Shown: positions 1 through 9,508, counted from the first letter of the stretch. The stretch is DNA of 64,000 nucleotides from Bacteroidota bacterium (GCA_030147525.1 JASBVF010000015.1:62001-126000); one strand, 5' to 3'. Program-made: numbers and translations. The notes: a model not told the origin generated them from the sequence alone.

Positions 1-2
1 TG

Positions 3-356
3 GCATTGTATTCCATATTGATTTATCTTTCAGCATCGAAAACGGTTGATTTTATTGTGGAGGGGGTGGATGAATACATCGGACTGACCATCATTTCAGC
101 CGAACATGAGGAAATCCGGCAGATGATTGTCCATGAATTTGGCAGAGGAGCGACCATTTACTACGGCAAGGGTGGCTTTGTGGGTGAACACAAAGACTTA
201 AAGCCGCTTGAAATCGTTTACACAGTAATAACACGGCTCGAATTGGCCCGTATAAAAAAAGAAGTGGAGAAAATTGACTCCGGTGCTTTTATCGTCATGA
301 GCAACGTAAGAGATACCCGGGGAGGGGTCATCAAGAAAAAGCCGTTTAAACATTGA
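3..356 (+). CDS. YitT-family membrane protein, C-terminal part (partial)
   Basis: The reading frame is open from the first bases, so the gene starts outside the window and only about 117 C-terminal residues are seen. The visible part has one short hydrophobic stretch and then a soluble domain that reads like the DUF2179 cytoplasmic domain of YitT-type membrane proteins (pattern around FGRGATIYYGKGGF, then a stretch ending IDSGAFIVMSNVRDTRGG). In that family five or six membrane helices precede this domain. The family is thought to be a transporter or channel of unknown substrate. The call rests on the tail only. Confidence 0.75.
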   Translation, partial: ALYSILIYLSASKTVDFIVEGVDEYIGLTIISAEHEEIRQMIVHEFGRGATIYYGKGGFVGEHKDLKPLEIVYTVITRLELARIKKEVEKIDSGAFIVMSNVRDTRGGVIKKKPFKH

Positions 357-434
357 TTGAAATTTAAGGTTGTGATATTGAAATATTGATTCTTTTCCAT
401 TCAATAGCTCAACAACCACAGAAATATAAAGCTC

Positions 435-3400
435 ATGCGCAGTCTATACATCCTATTTTTTCTCTCGTTTGCCATTTCTCTTTTTGGCCAAACCACACAA
501 ACGGAGTTCGGTAAAAACCGGGTACAATTTCATCAAAATTTTGCCGAATGGTCACAATACGAGAGCCGGAATTTCATCACTTACTGGTATGGAGAAGGCC
601 GCCTTGTCGGCCAATCGGTCGTGCAAATGGCCGAATATGATTTTTATGAAATTCAGGGCATCCTCGAGCACCGGATGAACGACAAAATCGAAATCATTGT
701 CTACACGGACCTGACTGACCTCAAACAAAGCAATATCGGCAGTGAGGAAGCCTTCGTCAATACAGGCGGCCAGACGAAAATAGTGGGCAATAAAATGTTT
801 GTCCATTTCAATGGCGATCACACCGATCTGCGCAGGCAAATACGGGAGGGTGTCGCTTCCGTTTACCTGAACGCCATGCTTTTTGGCTCCAACCTGCAGG
901 AAATCGTGCAAAATGCCGTGATGATGAACCTGCCGGAGTGGTTCAAAGACGGCTTGATTTCTTTTGTTGGCGAAGAGTGGAATACGAAACTTGACAACCG
1001 CCTCAGGGACCTTTTTACCTCCGGGAAATACACGGACTTTGAATCAATGGCTGAAGAGCACCCCAAGCTGGCCGGGCATTCGCTTTGGCATTTCATCAGT
1101 CAGTACTACGGGCATTCAACGGTTTCCAATCTGCTATACCTGACCCGCATCAACCGCAGTGTTGACAGCGGCTTCCTTTACGTACTCGGCAGTACTTACC
1201 AAAAAACGACAGAGAGCTGGTTTACTTATTTTCAAAAACGTTATGAAGCCGAATCCAGCGTGACGACCCAGCCGGGTGGAGAACGGATCAAATTCAAAAA
1301 CAAGCGAAACTCCCCCATCAGCCAGTTAAAAATAAGCCCCGATGGCACCAAAATCGCCTACGTTTCCAACGAAATCGGCAGGACGAGAGTGTACGTTCAG
1401 GACCTTGCCACAGGTGACCGTCGGATCGTTTACAAAGGCGGATTTCGCAATGCCATTCAGGCAACCGATTACAATTACCCGCTGCTCGCCTGGAGCCCGA
1501 CTAACATGGAACTTGCCGTTCTCTACGAAAAAAGGGACAACCCCAGGTTGTTGAAGTACAATATTTTGACCAAAGATAAAGTCACGGAGGATCTTGACCC
1601 GCAGTTTCAGCGGGTTTACAGCATGGATTATGTGAACCCGAACGACCTGGTCTTTTCGGCAGCGGTCCGGGGGCAGTCTGATCTGTTTCTCTATTTTACT
1701 CTGACCCGTCAGGCGCAACGGTTGACGACGGATTTCTGGGATGACCTCGATGCTGTTTACACGGAGGCTCATGGCCAGCGGGGGATTCTATTTGCTTCTA
1801 ACCGGCCTGATTCGCTCAACGTGCCTGCCGTGCTGGACTCCATTCTTCCCATTCGTAACTTCGATATTTTTTATCTCAACCTTGATTCCGTTGGCTTCCG
1901 GACTTCCGGAGAGTTGGTTCAGGTTACTAAAACCCCACATGCTAACGAGCGCTGGCCTGTCGCTATCGACACTTTCTGGTTCGGCTTCCTGACGGACGAA
2001 AGCGGCGTTTACAATCGAAAAACAGGCTTTCTCAGGGATTATATCCACCACCTGGAAAATGTGATCATTTTTGAAGATGGTACGGAAATGAGAATGCATG
2101 CCGACTCGGTCATCGCCGAAAAGCTCGATAGCGTCGCTTATGCTCAAATTGATTCCATCTGGTTGGATACAATCATTAAACAGAAGGCTGTCAATCATTT
2201 TACCACGAACTACGACCGGAGTATTTTAGAGCAAAGTAAATCGAGACGCAATAATCGCTATGCGGAAATGGTCTTCCGGGAAGACACCTGGCAACTTTTT
2301 GTGGGTGAAATGAAGCCGACGGATCTGGCGATTCCCGTTTTAACCGGCTTTCAGATGCAGCGGGTTAAAGTGCTGGAAACTCCTCCCCAGCAGCCCCTCC
2401 CCAGCAACAATGTACTTGAGGAGGTGGATGACGAACCCATCAATGTGGAGGATTTACCGGAGGAAAAAATCGATACCGGAAAAATTGATATCGACAACTA
2501 CCTCTTCCAGAGTGAATTCGATGACCACGAAGTACCCACCCGTACCACCACCCAGGAGCCTGAAAAAAAGATACCTTCGCAGCAGCCGCTCGTCTACCGT
2601 CCTACAGCCGAAGAGGTTGACCCCAGAAAAAAAGTCCATGATTTTCGCTCCAGCCGGATCATTCCCTACCGTTTAAAATTCCGAACGGACTACGTTACGA
2701 CCCAACTGGACAACAGCTTGCTGTTCGATGGGCTGAGCAGTTTTGCCGGGGTGCCGCAAGACTTCGGGTATCCGCCACCCGGTATTTTGCTTAAGGCCAA
2801 CTTCAAAGATTTGTTCGAGGATTACGAGTTTGAGGGAGGAATCCGGGTGCCGACGTCTTTCAACGGCGCCGAGTATTTTCTGTTGATGGATGATAAGAAA
2901 AAACGGCTCGACAAGCGCTATGCCGTCTATCGCCGGCGCCTGCGTTTTACGGTGGACAATACGCCGCCTGCCGTCAAGTACGACAACTCAATTTTCCTGA
3001 TGCAATACCAACTGCGCTACCCGCTGGACATTTTCACCAGTATTCGGGGCACAGCTACCCTGCGTTTTGATAAAACTACCTGGCTTGCCACCGATGCCAA
3101 CACCCTCCGAACGCCTGACTTGCGCTCTCAGCGTGTTGGCGTGCGAGGGGAGTATGTTTTTGATAACACGCTCGACATTGCGCTGAATACAAAAAACGGC
3201 ACCCGCTACAAGTTTTTTGTGGAGGTGGTGAAAGGCCTGGAGGTTGATCTTGGCCAGTCGCCGGAGTTCAAAATCAACGATGGGTTTATGACCGTGGCAG
3301 GATTCGATTTCCGGCATTATCAGCGGGTATTGAAGTGGTCGGTGCTGGCAGGGCGGCTGGCGGGTGCTACTTCTTTTGGAAAAGAAAAAATTCTTTACAT

Positions 3401-3887
3401 GTTGGGCGGCACTGACAATTGGCTGCTACCGCAATTTGATATGACCATTCCGCTTCCGCAAAGCAATGATTTTGCGTTCCGATCCATCGCTACGAATGCC
3501 AGAGGTTTCAAGCTGAATGTCCGGAACGGAAATTCCTATTCGGTGCTGAATGCTGAATTCAGGACGCCCGTGTTCCGCTATCTTTTCCGTCGTTCGCAGT
3601 CAAATTTTGTTCGAAATTTCCAGCTGGTGGGCTTCTTCGATGCAGGCACAGCCTGGGAAGGTGTGAATCCTTTCAACGAGACCAGCCCGCTGAACACCTG
3701 GCGGGATTCCAACAACAACGTATCCATCGAGGTGAATTACTTCCGTGATCCCATCGTCTACGGTTACGGCGTTGGAATCAGGACTTTGCTGTTCGGCTAT
3801 TTTGTCAGGCTGGATTATGCCTGGGGCGTGGAGACCAGAGAAGTGCAGGACCCTAAGCTGTACTTTTCGATCGGTATGGACTTCTAA
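435..3887 (+). CDS. TolB-like propeller / Omp85-type barrel mosaic protein
   Basis: A protein of 1150 residues with a clear signal peptide (first ~19 residues, ending LFGQ), so it is exported. Residues about 40-270 resemble the peptidase-MA-like region of secreted Bacteroidota proteins, with an LPEWFKDGL segment near 170. Residues about 290-560 carry TolB/PD40-type repeats (for example ISPDGTKIAYVSN, then LAWSPTNMELAVLY). A low-complexity, proline- and acid-rich linker follows (about 640-740). Residues 750-1150 look like an outer-membrane beta-barrel of the surface-antigen type and end in an aromatic-rich strand (YFSIGMDF). The likely location is the outer membrane with the propeller in the periplasm. 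The exact role is unknown. The start ATG is the one directly before the signal peptide. Confidence 0.75.
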   Translation: MRSLYILFFLSFAISLFGQTTQTEFGKNRVQFHQNFAEWSQYESRNFITYWYGEGRLVGQSVVQMAEYDFYEIQGILEHRMNDKIEIIVYTDLTDLKQSNIGSEEAFVNTGGQTKIVGNKMFVHFNGDHTDLRRQIREGVASVYLNAMLFGSNLQEIVQNAVMMNLPEWFKDGLISFVGEEWNTKLDNRLRDLFTSGKYTDFESMAEEHPKLAGHSLWHFISQYYGHSTVSNLLYLTRINRSVDSGFLYVLGSTYQKTTESWFTYFQKRYEAESSVTTQPGGERIKFKNKRNSPISQLKISPDGTKIAYVSNEIGRTRVYVQDLATGDRRIVYKGGFRNAIQATDYNYPLLAWSPTNMELAVLYEKRDNPRLLKYNILTKDKVTEDLDPQFQRVYSMDYVNPNDLVFSAAVRGQSDLFLYFTLTRQAQRLTTDFWDDLDAVYTEAHGQRGILFASNRPDSLNVPAVLDSILPIRNFDIFYLNLDSVGFRTSGELVQVTKTPHANERWPVAIDTFWFGFLTDESGVYNRKTGFLRDYIHHLENVIIFEDGTEMRMHADSVIAEKLDSVAYAQIDSIWLDTIIKQKAVNHFTTNYDRSILEQSKSRRNNRYAEMVFREDTWQLFVGEMKPTDLAIPVLTGFQMQRVKVLETPPQQPLPSNNVLEEVDDEPINVEDLPEEKIDTGKIDIDNYLFQSEFDDHEVPTRTTTQEPEKKIPSQQPLVYRPTAEEVDPRKKVHDFRSSRIIPYRLKFRTDYVTTQLDNSLLFDGLSSFAGVPQDFGYPPPGILLKANFKDLFEDYEFEGGIRVPTSFNGAEYFLLMDDKKKRLDKRYAVYRRRLRFTVDNTPPAVKYDNSIFLMQYQLRYPLDIFTSIRGTATLRFDKTTWLATDANTLRTPDLRSQRVGVRGEYVFDNTLDIALNTKNGTRYKFFVEVVKGLEVDLGQSPEFKINDGFMTVAGFDFRHYQRVLKWSVLAGRLAGATSFGKEKILYMLGGTDNWLLPQFDMTIPLPQSNDFAFRSIATNARGFKLNVRNGNSYSVLNAEFRTPVFRYLFRRSQSNFVRNFQLVGFFDAGTAWEGVNPFNETSPLNTWRDSNNNVSIEVNYFRDPIVYGYGVGIRTLLFGYFVRLDYAWGVETREVQDPKLYFSIGMDF

Positions 3888-3893
3888 ATAAAA

Positions 3894-3940
3894 ATGAGAG
3901 AATGAGTTTGGCGGCTTTCCCGCCGCTCATTCTCTCATTC
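3894..3940. terminator. Bidirectional hairpin between convergent genes
   Basis: Perfect 14-bp inverted repeat AATGAGAGAATGAG (3894-3907) and its complement (3927-3940). A second nested stem GGCGG/CCGCC (3911-3925) lies inside. The right arm continues as further CTCATT-like words up to 3957 and includes the stop codon of the gene on the minus strand. It lies in the 65-bp gap between two converging genes, so it probably ends both transcripts. Confidence 0.75.
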
Positions 3941-3952
3941 TCTCATTCTTTC

Positions 3953-5374
3953 TCAATAAGAAACCCTGACCAGCTTCAGGCGATTTCTCCTTTCACTTGG
4001 AACTACAATTTCATTTGCAGCCACCTGCACTGCTTCCCGGAAACGGAGGTTGAGATCTTTTCGCTCTGTGTTCATCACAGCCCTACGCTCATACTCACCC
4101 GTGCCGAGAATGACGTACTCGCTGACGGTATTATTCTGCTTGATTTCATCGTTAAAAATGACCCGAAGGGCAACCGGTGTTTTCGCCAGAAAATAGGAAG
4201 AGTAGGCAGCGTCGTCGTCCTGAGAGTACTGCTTTTTATGCAAAATATTTTTCCAGTGCATGTCGCCATTCGGGTGAATTGAAATCAGGAAAACATCATC
4301 GTAGTAGTAGTCGGTGATGGGCCGGAAACCATTTCGGCTGTAGTAGTTCGTGCTGGCAACGCCCCGCTGAAATTCCTTGTTTAATTCGCCGATAAGAATG
4401 ATCCCGCCGTCCTGCCGATGGACGATTTCCTGGACAGAAGCCTCCGGGATTCCCTTGTTTTTCCCTTTTTCTTTTTCGAGTAAAATAGCCACGAAGTCAT
4501 CTTCAAACGGGTAGAACTTCACGGTTTGCTGGTCGGTGTTTTTCTGTGAAATGCTGAGGTAGTAAAATCCTTCAGCTTTCGAGAGGTTGTCGTAGGAGTA
4601 AAAACCGGCGGCTTTTAGTTCTTTGTTCAGGTTGTCGAATGAAAAATGCACATCGTAAGTCAGTCGTTCCTGCATGGGGATAACGAAGCGCTTCAGTGCT
4701 TCACCTGTGGAAGGCCCGTAAGTCAGAATCTCGAGGTAATGTTCCCGACGTTTGGAGTTGAAGTTGTCTTTTTTACTCACAAAAAACATATCGCCGGCAT
4801 TGTTGACCAGAACTTGGGAGAAGTCACGGTGCAGCACGAATCCGTCCGGGATAAACGTGTTTTCCCAGAGCAGTTTCATCCGGGCAATGTCAAAAGCCAT
4901 CGCTGTTATTTCATTTTGGTTTTCCACATACCAGATGAGCAGGATATTTTTGTTTTCGGAGCGGGTTATCTGAAAGTTGGGAGTAAAAAAAACCGAGTCA
5001 TAAATCTTGATAGTGGCGGAGTCGAGCAGGTTAGCAGCTGAGCTGTACCGGTGAATTTTCAGGATGGACTGCATCCTGTTTTTGTTTTTATAAATAACAC
5101 AAAAGTCGCCGCCTACCGGCGCAACCTCCAGCACCTCGGGGTTTTTCTTGTCCAGTTCAATTTCTTTTTCCCAGCTGAGTTGCATTTTGTTGTCATAGCC
5201 CTGTACTTCGAACTTGGCTTTTTTATTTCGAAAAAGCAGCACGTTGCCCCGTTCGTCGCTGATGATTTGGTAAGCGAAATCATCCCGCACGGAAACGGGC
5301 TCGGAAACGGTGACACGTTGCGCCTTCAGCGCAGTGCAAAACAGAAGGAGAATCAGTATCAAAAAATTTTTCAT
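3953..5374 (-). CDS. Secreted protein of unknown function
   Basis: 473 residues with a signal peptide (MKNFLILILLLFCTALKAQ), so exported to the periplasm or surface. The body has repeated short beta-strand patterns such as FVLHRDFSQVLVNNAGDMFFVSKKD and IHRYSSAANLLDSATIKI, which suggest a propeller-like fold, but no catalytic motif was recognised. It converges on the TolB/Omp85 mosaic gene. I do not recognise the family. The stop codon lies inside the hairpin shared with the convergent neighbour. Confidence 0.7.
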   Translation of the reverse strand: MKNFLILILLLFCTALKAQRVTVSEPVSVRDDFAYQIISDERGNVLLFRNKKAKFEVQGYDNKMQLSWEKEIELDKKNPEVLEVAPVGGDFCVIYKNKNRMQSILKIHRYSSAANLLDSATIKIYDSVFFTPNFQITRSENKNILLIWYVENQNEITAMAFDIARMKLLWENTFIPDGFVLHRDFSQVLVNNAGDMFFVSKKDNFNSKRREHYLEILTYGPSTGEALKRFVIPMQERLTYDVHFSFDNLNKELKAAGFYSYDNLSKAEGFYYLSISQKNTDQQTVKFYPFEDDFVAILLEKEKGKNKGIPEASVQEIVHRQDGGIILIGELNKEFQRGVASTNYYSRNGFRPITDYYYDDVFLISIHPNGDMHWKNILHKKQYSQDDDAAYSSYFLAKTPVALRVIFNDEIKQNNTVSEYVILGTGEYERRAVMNTERKDLNLRFREAVQVAANEIVVPSERRNRLKLVRVSY

Positions 5375-5505
5375 AGCTATAAAAAGGTTCTATTCACTTA
5401 AGGATCAAGGCTTTGTTCAGTGGTTCAACGTTCGGCCGGCTACCTGGTTGAGCGAATTCTCGTCAAATTGTTTAAACAAAGGTTAAGCCTCCGGCATTTG
5501 CCCGC

Positions 5506-6243
5506 CTACCTTGTTAAAACGATGTAATCCCGGATGAGGGTTTTTAAAAATTCTACTTTATTTCTGGGTGGATGTTCAATATTCAGTTCCTGACAGATTT
5601 TCAGGGACGCCTCACTGATAGCTTCGGCGTGGGCCGCATTGCGCCAGGTCTGGTAGCGGGAAAGCAGATTTTTAATGAGGAGCATGTCCGCTTCATTTAG
5701 CTGCCGAACGGCAGGGAATTGGGGTTCATAGTTTTCTAAAGTATTGATTTTCAGAATATCATGCAAGTGAAAATGCAACTGATTTTTTATACGTATGACG
5801 GTCGTATTGGCTGCCAGGTCACCCAATCGCTGGCTTTTGAAGGTCGATCCGATCAGTATGGCGCCCAAAACACCCAACGAAAGCACAAAGTCCACTAGCA
5901 GGAAAATACTGCGCAGGAGATAGTCGCCCAAGCCCGGTTCCCGGCCATCAAGCCTGACGACTTTGAGGTTCATGGCTTTTTTTCCCCAGGATTGACCATT
6001 CGAAAAAACCTCCGAAATCAGGTGGTAAGCCAGCAGCCCGACCAGCTGCATCAGCCCCAGAAAATGCCCACCCCACCCGGTAATGGCGTCTCCAAGAACG
6101 GACATCAGGAAGATCCAAAGAAAAATGTAGATCCCGTAAAAGATGAGCAGGTCAATTATAAACGCAAAAAAACGATCACGGAGCGTGGCCATTTCATATT
6201 CGATCGTAACGTTTTGCGTGGTTTGAATTTCGATGGAAGCCAT
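5506..6243 (-). CDS. RDD-family membrane protein
   Basis: 245 residues. The N-terminal ~150 residues hold three hydrophobic segments (about 28-50, 62-80, 110-135) and the typical RDD pattern: an Arg in the first segment region (LRDRFFAFIIDLLIFYGI), followed by GQSWGKKAMNLKVVRLDG and ending with a QRLGDLAANTTV segment. The C-terminal ~95 residues are soluble, helical and unrecognised. RDD proteins are small inner-membrane proteins, some with transport roles. The gene starts 58 bases after the end of the ureohydrolase gene on the same strand. Confidence 0.85.
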   Translation of the reverse strand: MASIEIQTTQNVTIEYEMATLRDRFFAFIIDLLIFYGIYIFLWIFLMSVLGDAITGWGGHFLGLMQLVGLLAYHLISEVFSNGQSWGKKAMNLKVVRLDGREPGLGDYLLRSIFLLVDFVLSLGVLGAILIGSTFKSQRLGDLAANTTVIRIKNQLHFHLHDILKINTLENYEPQFPAVRQLNEADMLLIKNLLSRYQTWRNAAHAEAISEASLKICQELNIEHPPRNKVEFLKTLIRDYIVLTR

Positions 6244-6258
6244 GAATTATGTATTTGT

Positions 6259-6309
6259 GTGTTTGTGTGTTTGGGTGGCCTCCAGGCATTTCACAAACAC
6301 TTCAAACAC
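6259..6309. repeat. Tandem-word inverted repeat between arginase and RDD genes
   Basis: Left arm at 6259-6273 is two copies of GTGTTTG; right arm at 6294-6309 is two copies of CAAACAC separated by TT. The loop is about 20 nt. The stop codon of the upstream ureohydrolase gene (6302-6304 on the minus strand) lies inside the right arm. It is weaker than the other hairpins of this type but has the same design. Confidence 0.5.
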
Positions 6310-7081
6310 TCATCTTCGCTGCAATTTCTTTTAAAAATTTTGCCGCAACGGCAGCCGTCATATCCGAAACGTCCCGGTGTGGGTTATACTCCACAATGTC
6401 GGCGCCGATGATGGGCGCTTGGATGTTTTGGATCAAACGGAGCACCTCCCTGGTCATTAGTCCGCCGGGCTCGTGGTGCGAGACGCCGGGGGCGAAGGCC
6501 GGGTCGAGGCCGTCGAGATCGAGCGAAATGTAAAGCGGTTTTTTAAAAACCAAACTACGCCATTTTTCTTCGAAATCTTTCATTTCAACTACCTCAACAC
6601 CAAAACGTGCGACCTGTTCCCGTTGGTGTGGGTTAAAGGTACGAATGCCCACCTGCACGAGCCGGGAAGCCAGTTTTTCCTCCATGATGCGGGCAAACGG
6701 ACAGGCATGGGAGTAACGATCTCCCTCAAAATTATCGTACAAATCGCCGTGAGCATCAATCTGAAGGATTTCAAAATCATCATAAAAACGCTTGTGTGCC
6801 CGAATGACGGGGTAGGTAATGGAATGGTCGCCGCCCAGCGTCAGCGTTTTTGCACCGGTGGACAGCACTTCCGCCATTTTATTTTCAATGTCCAAATAGT
6901 CTTTGAAAACCAGGTCGCCGATGTCCTGAAACTGGTCTGCTGCGAAGGGATTTTGGGTGTGCTCCGTCCAGTCATTGCCGGCGCCACTGCGTAGTGTTTG
7001 ACGGATACGACCCGGAGCGAGGGCGGCTCCCTGCAGAAAACTTGACTTGCAATCGAAAGGAATACCGAGGAGTTTTATCAT
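6302..7081 (-). CDS. Ureohydrolase (arginase/agmatinase family)
   Basis: 259 residues, slightly short for the family. The manganese-binding motifs are all present: GGDHS near residue 83, DAHGD near 106, and SLDLDGLDP near 200, followed by GVSHHEPGG. These enzymes remove urea from arginine, agmatine or related guanidino compounds. The segment SHHEPGGLMTREVL near the end is more like agmatinase than arginase, but the substrate cannot be fixed from sequence. It lies upstream of the RDD gene on the same strand. Confidence 0.85.
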   Translation of the reverse strand: MIKLLGIPFDCKSSFLQGAALAPGRIRQTLRSGAGNDWTEHTQNPFAADQFQDIGDLVFKDYLDIENKMAEVLSTGAKTLTLGGDHSITYPVIRAHKRFYDDFEILQIDAHGDLYDNFEGDRYSHACPFARIMEEKLASRLVQVGIRTFNPHQREQVARFGVEVVEMKDFEEKWRSLVFKKPLYISLDLDGLDPAFAPGVSHHEPGGLMTREVLRLIQNIQAPIIGADIVEYNPHRDVSDMTAAVAAKFLKEIAAKMSV

Positions 7082-7196
7082 GGTTGGAAGGTTTGATTGT
7101 CAGATAGTTGCCAGCAATATAGCCACCCAACAATCAAACAATCTGCATTTTACACCTCCAAAATTAATTCTACCTTGCCTTTAAATCTGCAAGTTG

Positions 7197-8054
7197 ATGG
7201 ACAAAAACATTTCAAAAAAAGTAAAAACCCTCGTTGCGGAAAACGAACTGGAGGAGGCCCTGGACTTGATGATCAGCGCTGAAGAAAAATCAGGACAGGA
7301 CCGGTATCACACGCTGCTGTTACTCAGAGGCAGGCTTTCCATGCTCAAAGAACAGGAACTCGCAGGTACGCTTGATTTTGAAGAGGTAATGCAGCAAAAG
7401 GCAAAAATCGCTCATTCGCTGCTCAGAATGACGGAGGGCAAAACGCCGGAAGTGAAGCTGCCCCCGATCGAACCGGCGCAACAGGTTAAGCCGGCATCTT
7501 CTTCGATTGTATCAAAATACCTGCTTACCGGGGCGCTGATCGCAGCAGTGGCCGTGGCGGTTTTCTTTATCCTGAAACCCTGGGACAAAAACGCTGAACC
7601 CCAGCCCCGGGAACAGATAACCCAAAAAGACGAAACACCTGAAAAAGAGGAATCGAAGCCTCGTGAGAGCAACGACCAGGTGCGCTTGCTCGATTTTCCG
7701 ATGCTGGGCCAACCGTTTAATTTCAGCGATATCCGGTATACCTTCCGGGAGGCAAGACTTGAAAAATATTCCGATGGCAACGCTTCGGAACCTGCCATGC
7801 TCAAACTTACGATCAGCATGGAACTCATCTGCCGGAGCAACATGGGTATTTGTTATCGGGAAGAAATCCGAATATTGGCCGATGGAAAACCCGTCGCACC
7901 TGCCGAACGGGAAAATCTCGCCGGTTGGCTGGAGCACAACTCATCCGCCGTAGACGTTCAGACGTTTATTTTTGCCGCCGGCGCAAAAGAATACCAGCTC
8001 AAGCTTGAAAAAAACAAATCAACCTGGCGGAGAACGTTTAAAATTTTGAGGTAA
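7197..8054 (+). CDS. EAD11-like domain membrane protein
   Basis: 285 residues. The first ~85 residues match the pattern of effector-associated domain 11: a short helical module with EEALDLMI near residue 20, a LLLLRGRLSMLKEQE segment and GTLDFEEVMQQKAKIAHSLL. A single membrane helix follows (about 110-130, YLLTGALIAAVAVAVFFIL), then a charged linker rich in E, P and K, and a C-terminal domain of about 120 residues with beta-strand character and no recognised motif. EADs act as adaptors in bacterial conflict and NLR-like systems. I chose the ATG at 7197; a TTG lies just upstream. The stop codon overlaps the start of mnmE by one base (TAATG), so the genes are translationally coupled. Confidence 0.65.
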   Translation: MDKNISKKVKTLVAENELEEALDLMISAEEKSGQDRYHTLLLLRGRLSMLKEQELAGTLDFEEVMQQKAKIAHSLLRMTEGKTPEVKLPPIEPAQQVKPASSSIVSKYLLTGALIAAVAVAVFFILKPWDKNAEPQPREQITQKDETPEKEESKPRESNDQVRLLDFPMLGQPFNFSDIRYTFREARLEKYSDGNASEPAMLKLTISMELICRSNMGICYREEIRILADGKPVAPAERENLAGWLEHNSSAVDVQTFIFAAGAKEYQLKLEKNKSTWRRTFKILR

Positions 8055-9508
8055 TGAATTATACAAAGCATAATTTGTCTGACACCATTGTCGCACTTGC
8101 CACGCCGCCGGGCATAGGCGCCATCGGCGTCATCCGGCTTTCAGGCGAAGATGCCCTGAGAATTGTGCAAAAGGTATTCGGTGGAAAAGATCTGACCCGG
8201 CAAAAAAGCCATACCCTGCACTTCGGCCCCATCCTTGACGACGACGGAAAAATCCTGGACGAGGTGCTGGTCTCCGTTTTTAAAGCGCCCCACTCTTACA
8301 CCGGCGAGAATACGGCGGAGGTTTCCTGTCATGGTTCGGCCTACATCCTGCGGGAGGTTCTGGAGCTTTTCATCAAAAAAGGTGCACGCCTGGCCCAGCC
8401 CGGCGAGTTCACGTTGCGTGCTTTTTTGAATGGTAAAATGGACTTGTCACAGGCCGAGGCAGTTGCCGATCTTATTGCCTCCACTTCTGAAAGCGGTCAC
8501 AGCGTTGCCATGCGGCAAATGAGGGGCGGTTTCAGCCATCAGATCAAAAAACTGCGGGAGGACCTGGTCAATTTCGCCAGCCTCATCGAACTGGAACTCG
8601 ACTTCGCCGAGGAGGATGTCGAATTCGCTAACCGGGAAGAGCTGAAAAAATTGGTGAAAAATATTGACTCACTCATTCAAGGACTCACACAGTCTTTCCG
8701 CTTGGGAAATGTGATCAAAAACGGCGTTCCAACTGTCATTGCCGGCCGCCCGAACGCCGGAAAATCCACCCTGCTCAACGCCCTGCTGAATGAAGAACGG
8801 GCCATCGTCAGCCCAATCGCCGGCACGACCCGGGATACCGTGGAAGAGGTGCTCAATATCAATGGTGTCGAATTTCGGCTCATTGACACCGCCGGCATCC
8901 GGGAAGCACAAGATCAAATCGAAACCATCGGCGTGGAAAAAACGATGGAAAAAGTGCGGCAGGCAGCCCTGCTTGTTTACGTTTTTGATGTGGGTGAAAT
9001 GAAGATCGACGAAGTGCTGGCAGATGTCAGTAAACTTCAACGGGGCGATATGCAACTCCTCGTCGTTTGTAACAAAATGGACACCAACCCCTACTTCAAA
9101 TCGGAGTGGCTTACCAACCCGGCCGATCCCACGATTCCCGAATTTTTCTTTTCCGGGGAGCGCTCCAACCATGCATCATTCGTCATTCATCATTCATCAT
9201 TAATAACCCTTTCCGCCCTCCACGGCATGAACATCCCCTACCTCAAGGAAAAACTTTTCGACCTTGCCATCTCCGAAAAAGTAAACCTCGAAAGCCCCAT
9301 CGTGACCAATGCCAGGCATTACGAGGCCCTGCAAAAAGCCTCCGAAAGCCTTGCCGATGTATTGCGTGGGCTGGACGAGGGCGTGACGTCGGATTTTGTG
9401 GCGATGGATATCCGGCGGGCGCTGGCGTTTTTGGGTGAAATACTCGGCGAGGTTTCAACAGAGGATTTGCTGGGGAATATTTTCTCGAAGTTCTGTATCG
9501 GGAAGTAA
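8054..9508 (+). CDS. mnmE: tRNA uridine-5-carboxymethylaminomethyl modification GTPase MnmE
   Basis: 484 residues (usual length about 450-465). It has the N-terminal TrmE domain (IVALATPPGIGAIGVIRLSG), a central GTPase domain with P-loop GRPNAGKST, the GTTRDTVEE switch, DTAGI and NKMD, and the C-terminal FCIGK with the conserved Cys. With MnmG it modifies the wobble uridine of several tRNAs. The extra length is explained in part by a short low-complexity insert in the GTPase domain (codons around 9166-9206) made from tandem CATCATT/CGTCATT words. All key motifs remain intact, so the protein is probably functional. Confidence 0.97.
   Translation: MNYTKHNLSDTIVALATPPGIGAIGVIRLSGEDALRIVQKVFGGKDLTRQKSHTLHFGPILDDDGKILDEVLVSVFKAPHSYTGENTAEVSCHGSAYILREVLELFIKKGARLAQPGEFTLRAFLNGKMDLSQAEAVADLIASTSESGHSVAMRQMRGGFSHQIKKLREDLVNFASLIELELDFAEEDVEFANREELKKLVKNIDSLIQGLTQSFRLGNVIKNGVPTVIAGRPNAGKSTLLNALLNEERAIVSPIAGTTRDTVEEVLNINGVEFRLIDTAGIREAQDQIETIGVEKTMEKVRQAALLVYVFDVGEMKIDEVLADVSKLQRGDMQLLVVCNKMDTNPYFKSEWLTNPADPTIPEFFFSGERSNHASFVIHHSSLITLSALHGMNIPYLKEKLFDLAISEKVNLESPIVTNARHYEALQKASESLADVLRGLDEGVTSDFVAMDIRRALAFLGEILGEVSTEDLLGNIFSKFCIGK
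9174..9201 (+). repeat. Four tandem 7-bp words inside mnmE
   Basis: Four successive 7-mers, three CATCATT and one CGTCATT. They encode a run rich in His, Ser and Ile (HASFVIHHSSLI) not expected in MnmE. The word resembles one arm of the tandem-word hairpins found between genes elsewhere in the window. Confidence 0.8.
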
